DNA of 64,000 nt from Phoma sp. XZ068 (lineage: Eukaryota > Ascomycota > Dothideomycetes > Pleosporales > Didymellaceae), in assembly GCA_004835665.1 (NCBI GenBank), contig RBKR01000015.1, forward strand, positions 558,001 through 622,000, read 5' to 3'. Below are positions 58,464 to 64,000 of this stretch, piece after piece. A program made the position numbers and the translations under genes. The notes under the pieces are model-generated. The model saw only the letters and a program-made list of their open reading frames with translations. It was not told the origin of the DNA and ran no database searches. Every line of letters begins with the position of its first letter. The first letter of the stretch is position 1.

Positions 58464-60400
58464 ATGAAGACTGTTGCTTTGCTTGTGTCTGGCAGCGTCG
58501 TTGCTGCTCAGCAAGTTTACGTCCCAGCAAACGGGCCATCACCGCGACCTCAATGCTCGGCGAATGGAAGCTATGCAACGGCCACTCCAGTATACTCGTT
58601 CCGTGACTTTAGCTTTACCCAAACGGAGACGGTCCGAACAGCAACTTCTCGACCAGCTCCAACAACAACTACATCATTTGCACCTCCATATGCATCGCTG
58701 AGTAGTCTTGTGCCCGATCTGACGACAACCCAATGGGGAAATTGGGATCCATCTTCGAATGCAACTGCTACAGATACTGGAGTACCGTATGGTAATGCGT
58801 CTTGGACAGGCCTGTGGACAACTGTGTCTTGGACAAACTTCACGCGTGGAATCTACTCGACTACGGTGGAGCCTACAGCTGTACCAACTAGCGAGCTCGT
58901 ACTTCCTCCACCTGAGTATCTTGCCCCTCGAGAATGTTACACCTTCCCAGAGGACTTTATGCTTGGAGTTGTTCGTATTCCCGTCATAACTTTTTATGTG
59001 ATTGAATCCTGACGATCATACAGGCAGGCAGTGCGGTGCAAATTGAAGGAGCAATTGCAGACGAGGGCCGGACACCAACATATACCGACGCAACGTCTCT
59101 GCTTAACCCCGCATCATCAGACGACTTCATAACCAACGAGAACTACTACCTGTACAAGCAAGATATTGAACGTATCGCCTCGATGGGCATCAGGTATTAC
59201 CGATTCTCAATTCCATGGTCACGCATTCTACCATTTGTACTCCCAGGGACACCAGTCAACAAACAAGGCTTGGACCACTACGACGATCTCATCAACTTTG
59301 TGCTGGAGAAGGGTATGCTGCCAGCAATTGTTCTGCTCCACACCGATAGTCCACTTCAGTTCTACTCCAATATCTCTGACATTAATATTGTTCCTGGTAC
59401 TGGCGGTATCGGATACGTCGACGCAGGCTTCCAGTACTCATATAAGAATGTGTCGTACGAGGATGCCTTTGTCAACTATGGCAAGATTGTCATGACGCAC
59501 TTTGCTGATCGCGTACCTATCTTCTGGACATTCAACGAGCCACTGATTGGCTCAAGGAACGGCAAGTCAATCAACACTGTGATCAAGTCCCATGCACGCC
59601 TGTACCATTTCTACCACGAAGAAATCAAGGGCAACGGAAAGATCTCATTGACCTTCAATGACAACTTTGGAATTCCTCGCGACCCGCAAAACCCTGCTGA
59701 TGTCGACGCTGCAAACCACTTCAACTCCTTCCAGCTCGCCACATTCGCAAACCCAATCTTCCTCGGCATCGACTACCCCGACTCGTACAAGATGACAGTC
59801 GCCGACTATGTGCCCTTGACTGCCTCCGATCTTGCCTATATCAACGGCACCGCCGACTTCTTTTCCATCCAGCCATACACCGCAACAGTCGTCAGCCCGC
59901 CGCCCAACAGCTCGATAGCAGAATGCGCAGCCAACATCACTCACCCGCAGCGACCTTATTGCGTCACGCAGAGCACAACAGTCCACGACACACAGTGGAA
60001 CATTGGCTACCGCAGCCAGTCCTACGTGTACATTACACCCACTTACTTCCGCACCTACCTCAACTACCTCTGGAACACCTTCAAGACGCCCGTCGCCGTC
60101 ACAGAATTCGGTTTCCCCGTCTTCGGTGAGGCAGACAAAGCGCTGCCCGACCAGCTCTTCGACAGCCCGCGAAGCCAATACTACCAATCCTACCTGAACG
60201 AGGGGCTGAAGGCGTTGTGGGAGGATGGTGTGCAGTGGATCGGCGCGTTTGCGTGGAGTTTTGCGGATAATTGGGAGTTTGGCGATTATGATGCGCATTT
60301 TGGTATTCAGACTGTGAATCGCACGACGCAGGAGAGGAGGTATAAGAAGAGCTTCTTTGACTTTGTGGATTTCATTGAGAGTCGGAGGCAGAAGGCGTAG
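58464..60400 (+). CDS. Secreted glycoside hydrolase family 1 (beta-glucosidase type)
   Basis: Exon 1 58464-58970 and exon 2 59024-60400 give 627 aa. The donor is weak (GTTCGT), but splicing here restores the family N-terminal motif FPEDFMLGVAGSAVQIEGA. Before it lies a signal peptide and an unusual extension of about 150 residues rich in Ser/Thr/Pro with N-glycosylation sites. The acid/base Glu341 is in TFNEP and the nucleophile Glu530 in VTEFGF, where most GH1 enzymes have TENG. Most of the barrel motifs are present (YYRFSIPWSRI, GAFAWSFADNWEF). It follows the GH43 gene on the same strand, suggesting joint use in plant polysaccharide or glycoside breakdown. Substrate is unknown. Confidence 0.9.
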
Positions 60401-60968
60401 GCGATGGAAGGGTCGTTACAGCTGTGTTGTAGGCATCTTTGTATCCGCAGACATTTTTGCCACTTCTGGCATGCGCGTGTGGCGGCATCACGATAGGCAT
60501 TTGATGTTTACACTCTGGTACTTCCAACTGTGCGTTCAAGTGACATTCTTGTCGTAGCAATGGAGAGCATCATCCCAGAGAAGCCCACGCTGGAATTAAA
60601 TGTGAAAAGTCTACTTCAGCCTCATCATTCACTGAATTGGAAGAGCAAGTACTCAGAATCATGCTTTCATATATAGATACATTTCTCTACCAGCCACATT
60701 GTATTTCTCAAAGAATAAATGTGAAGGTGATTGCAAACTTTTACTGGATCTAATGCGAGCGCAGGCACATAGGCACAATCGCTACTATGTAATATAACAG
60801 TGCTCAACAGTACAATACTGGAGGTTCTTTGATAGAGAAAAGGGGAAGTGTAAAGAGAACCAAAAAAAACGCCATTACCCTTCGCTATGCACGCAGGAAA
60901 GAGAGAAAGACTGACGGGTCGCACCCCTGCCCCTACACAATCTACGACACTCCTCTCCTAGCCGATGC
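60401..60968. other. Convergent 3' intergenic region
   Basis: 568 bp between the stops of the GH1 gene (plus) and the bestrophin gene (minus). AT-leaning, no gene seen. Confidence 0.5.
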
Positions 60969-62566
60969 TCACGCATCCTGCTGGTGGTGCTGCTGCACTT
61001 GGTGCGCCAGCTTCTCATCAACGTTGCTTTCAGTCCTTGCAACCGCGAAACTCTTCCTGACGGCCATGTCCGCCTTGGTCTTCGTCAGCAATGCATCGCG
61101 GACATCCTGCTTGCTGCGCTGGGCCCAGCCGTTGAAGCTCTTGTAGCTCAGAGGCCAGATCGGCATGTTACCCTCGCGGCGCATGAATTCGAAAGTGACA
61201 GGCGCAGGCTGCGCAGTAATGCAGTCGATATCCATCTCGAGTTCCTCGCAGAAGGCCTCGAGCGGCAGATCGTTTACGTCGTGACCGAAGGGGTTCTCGA
61301 TTTCGCGACCAATGGCGGAGAGACCGAGGATGATGTATGCAGCGAAAATGGTGCCAGGGATCGTGATCCACTCGAGGGACGCGTACAACTGGAAGGGCAG
61401 AACCATGACGTAGACCCATGTGATCTGGGAAATAGCGATGGAGTAGGCAATGGGCAGAGGAGTGTTGAGGACACGGTCGAGACCGACGAGACACTCGTTC
61501 AGGGCAACAACACCAGTGACTGATGCGTGTTAGTCCTTGAAAACTTAGTCATGTTTGATTTGGACTTACTAGCTTGGTTCTGGTAGAGACCAATCTTGAG
61601 TGTCTCATTGTTGATGACGCTGTGAACGTAGGCAGAGAAGTGGTTCAGGATCTCGAGAGGCAGGTTACCAAGGGGCTTCTTGGAGCGCTTGATCCTCTTG
61701 CGGGGGTTCGATTCAGCGAATGTGACGCCCAAGAACTCGCCGGTAGACTTGATCTTGCTGTACTCGCGGGCTTTGGGGATATCGACTTCGGCAGCCTTGG
61801 CGAATGTGTCGAGGTACTCAATGCGCTCTTTGAGGTCAGGGTAGTCGATGCCGGGCTCGAATCGGAGTCTGTGCTTGACAGCACATGCAAAGGCGTTGAG
61901 AAGGTTCAGAGCAGTCCTGTGCGTTATTAGTTGCTGCAGATAGAGAGTAGTATGGATGCTTACAGCTTGGCCAGAAGGTCTTCCTTGCCAGCTTCACCCT
62001 CGCGCTCATCGGTGTGGATCCAGACCGTGCGTGCCAGGTTCTGGCTGACAAGTTGCAATTGACTCCAGTATTTCCTGCCTTCGGTGTATCGCTCATAGGC
62101 AGAGCTAGTACGGAACGAGATGGCAAGACCGACGACGAAACCAAGAACCGTCAACAGCAAGTTGCTGACATTCAGGGGATAAACCTTCTTGGAAATGACA
62201 GTAATCGCAGTTGACCAGATGGTGACAACGAGCAAGGGGATGATCATCTTCGGTAGTACCGAACCGTGCATACGCAGGAAAAACGGCCATTTCGAGTGCT
62301 TGGCCATATCGCGAGGGCCGATCTGATATTATTAGTATATTGCGATCACTAATTAAGCCGATCAGACGTACAAAGTAGTCTTCGGCATCCAGGCTGCCTG
62401 TTGTCTGTATGCGCGAAGGAGGTTGGTACGTGACTGTTCGGTGTCGCCATGAGCGCGGTGACATAGGACCGTCTTCATCTGCTGCAACAGTGCTGCCTGT
62501 GGTGGGAATTTCAATGTTGCTAGGCTTTAGGGTTTCGGCACCCGTTGACACAGATGATGCCGCCAT
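60969..62566 (-). CDS. Bestrophin-family anion channel
   Basis: Fungal bestrophin/UPF0187 proteins are predicted chloride or anion channels of internal or plasma membranes. Exons 62566-62372, 62322-61964, 61916-61570 and 61519-60969 (introns about 47-51 nt) join in phase to 483 aa. The first about 75 residues are polar. The family start MAKHSKWPFFLRMHGSVLPK is encoded in exon 2. Hydrophobic segments follow (PLLVVTIWSTAITVIS, NLLLTVLGFVVGLAISF, then SIAISQITWVYVMVLPFQLY and IFAAYIILGLSAIG). The signature RTSSAYERYTEGRKYW and the C-terminal ENPFGHDVNDLPLEAF are clear. A TATAAATA on the minus strand at 62797-62790 lies about 225 bp upstream of the ATG. Confidence 0.93.
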
Positions 62567-64000
62567 CTTGAGTGTTGGTGTAGTCAACAGTAGTAGTACT
62601 GCTCAGCAGTAGTTGTGAGTGTGACAGATGCTGCAGTGTACTTCTGTACGGTGACGTTATCGAGGGAAAGGTTCTCGGTGGTATAGTGAAAGTGAATGCG
62701 ACGAAGAAATAAAGAAGACGAAAGACACAACTGAGAGAAATCGAGGACCACGCGCTCAAAGTGGAGATACCGCGGGCCCTGTCACTCCTTATTTATAACA
62801 CTGCATTGCACAAAAATTCCTCGTCTCGTAAACTGCCCCGACACACTCCACGGGGGCTCCCGCTTTGGTGTCAGTCTCGCGCAGCTACCAGCCAAACGGT
62901 GACTTTGCAGGCGGCCCCTGCATACGAACCGACTTGCCCCTGAGCAAGGCGTTGCGTAACTCGGTTCTGGCCAATTGCCTGTGGATCCCTGCGCCAGCGA
63001 CAAGCCATTCACGGCGAAGGCGTCCTTGGTGCAGCAAGGGCATGACGCGGAAGCTGTGTTTCATGAAACTCACCTTTGGCATTTTTGCGGGCTTGGCTTG
63101 TCAGCTTACAAAATGCAACGTGTATCCCCATCTCACCACCGACATGGCGGGATGATTTTCATGATCGAACGACTGACGAACACTCGCCGATCGATCTCGT
63201 ACGAACCGTGCCCACATCGTGCACAAAAGTGCAGACGGCGACGCGTGGTCTCTGCATTGTTGAAGGCCAAGACGCAACTCCGCCTCGAGTGTCAAGCCGA
63301 TCAGGACGCCAACAGTCTCGTGCAGGGCCGAGCCGGTGCCGCGCAGGTAGCCTGACCCCTGGCATTATTGCAGCGAATGAGAGCGGTTACAACGAAATTC
63401 AACAATTCGATCTTCGGCAGCCACTACGAAGACATTTCCATACGGCTCGGGGGTGGTCGGAGTGGGAAGCTAAATCCAGTGGCTCCCACATGGCGGCCTG
63501 AATAGCCGACTAAAGGGACATCAAACTCGGCCACCGTACCGTGGTGCATGCAGCTGTCACTTCTTTACGTCTCGAAATCTGACTGTTGAGATGCAGGTGT
63601 TTTTGGGGCCAAACAATCGAAATAGATTGACAGTTGTCACCGATCAGCGGTGGGGCAGAGGCGAGACTTGTGGCCAGCCATATTGAGTAAGCCTAGGGCC
63701 AATGATCAAGAGATCGGGAAGAGAACAGTCAGAAGAGTTGTGCAAACATCGGCGCTACTGTTGCCGTCTAAAGTGATGTACAAGAGCGGCCTCTTAGTTC
63801 GCTAGGTCTGCCGCTCCAGTTTTGCTGACGCGAGGGAGGAGCAGTTGAGACGTGCAGGTAAGCACAAGCATAACCCATTCCGATCACACGAAACTTCGAG
63901 TTACCCCAGATCGGTGGAAGACAGGGGTTTTCCATACAATTCTGGATCACTTACTTCTAGAAGTGTGGGGTGCAGCGGTAGCACTGGACGATACTGCCGT
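62567..64000. other. Gene-free right end of window
   Basis: Holds the bestrophin promoter (minus-strand TATAAATA at 62797-62790), then about 1.2 kb in which open frames on both strands are short and unrecognised. Any gene beginning beyond 64000 is not visible. Confidence 0.5.

Overview
The window is nuclear DNA of a filamentous ascomycete, most likely a Dothideomycete of the order Pleosporales. The evidence is many 48-60 nt introns with GTAAGT/GTACGT donors and CTAAC/CTGAC branch points, fungal-specific genes (a vib-1/xprG NDT80 factor, Scd2/Bem1, DUF8035-type and 2EXR-like proteins), and an AT-rich block whose changes look like repeat-induced point mutation (RIP). The order is inferred from overall gene style, not from a database match. 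Gene models were spliced by hand; reading phase was checked at every junction quoted.

Left end (0-18 kb): SRP receptor beta (minus), then a five-piece vib-1/xprG-type regulator (minus) with about 7 kb of gene-free DNA upstream of its start. This is followed by an AT-rich block of about 2.1 kb. It holds decayed gene pieces, including a transition-riddled partial copy of the M3 metallopeptidase gene that sits intact 2.6 kb further on.

18-29 kb: cell polarity scaffold Bem1/Scd2 (minus), a THP3/LENG8-like SAC3-GANP protein (minus) divergent from ESCRT-II VPS36 (plus), and a secreted phosphodiester-glycosidase-like protein (minus) whose reading frame has no in-frame ATG. 29-38 kb: a fungal 2EXR-like protein, an Argonaute that has lost at least two slicer residues, and cystathionine beta-synthase.

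39-54 kb: housekeeping genes (NUP155/170, AIM41, a DUF8035-type protein, ARV1, V-ATPase subunit e) and an unrecognised protein whose proline-rich part is built from phase-0 mini-exons separated by related introns. 54-64 kb: a bZIP factor divergent from a secreted GH43 enzyme, a secreted GH1 enzyme on the same strand as the GH43 (possibly co-used in plant polysaccharide breakdown), and a bestrophin-family anion channel, then 1.4 kb without a gene.

No rRNA, convincing tRNA, CRISPR array, intact transposon or complete secondary-metabolite cluster was found. The most unusual items are the probably slicer-dead Argonaute, the tandemly duplicated polyproline exon/intron units, the RIP-like relic of the neighbouring peptidase gene, a possible CTG-initiated targeting extension of that peptidase, and the glycosidase gene with a broken or hidden start.
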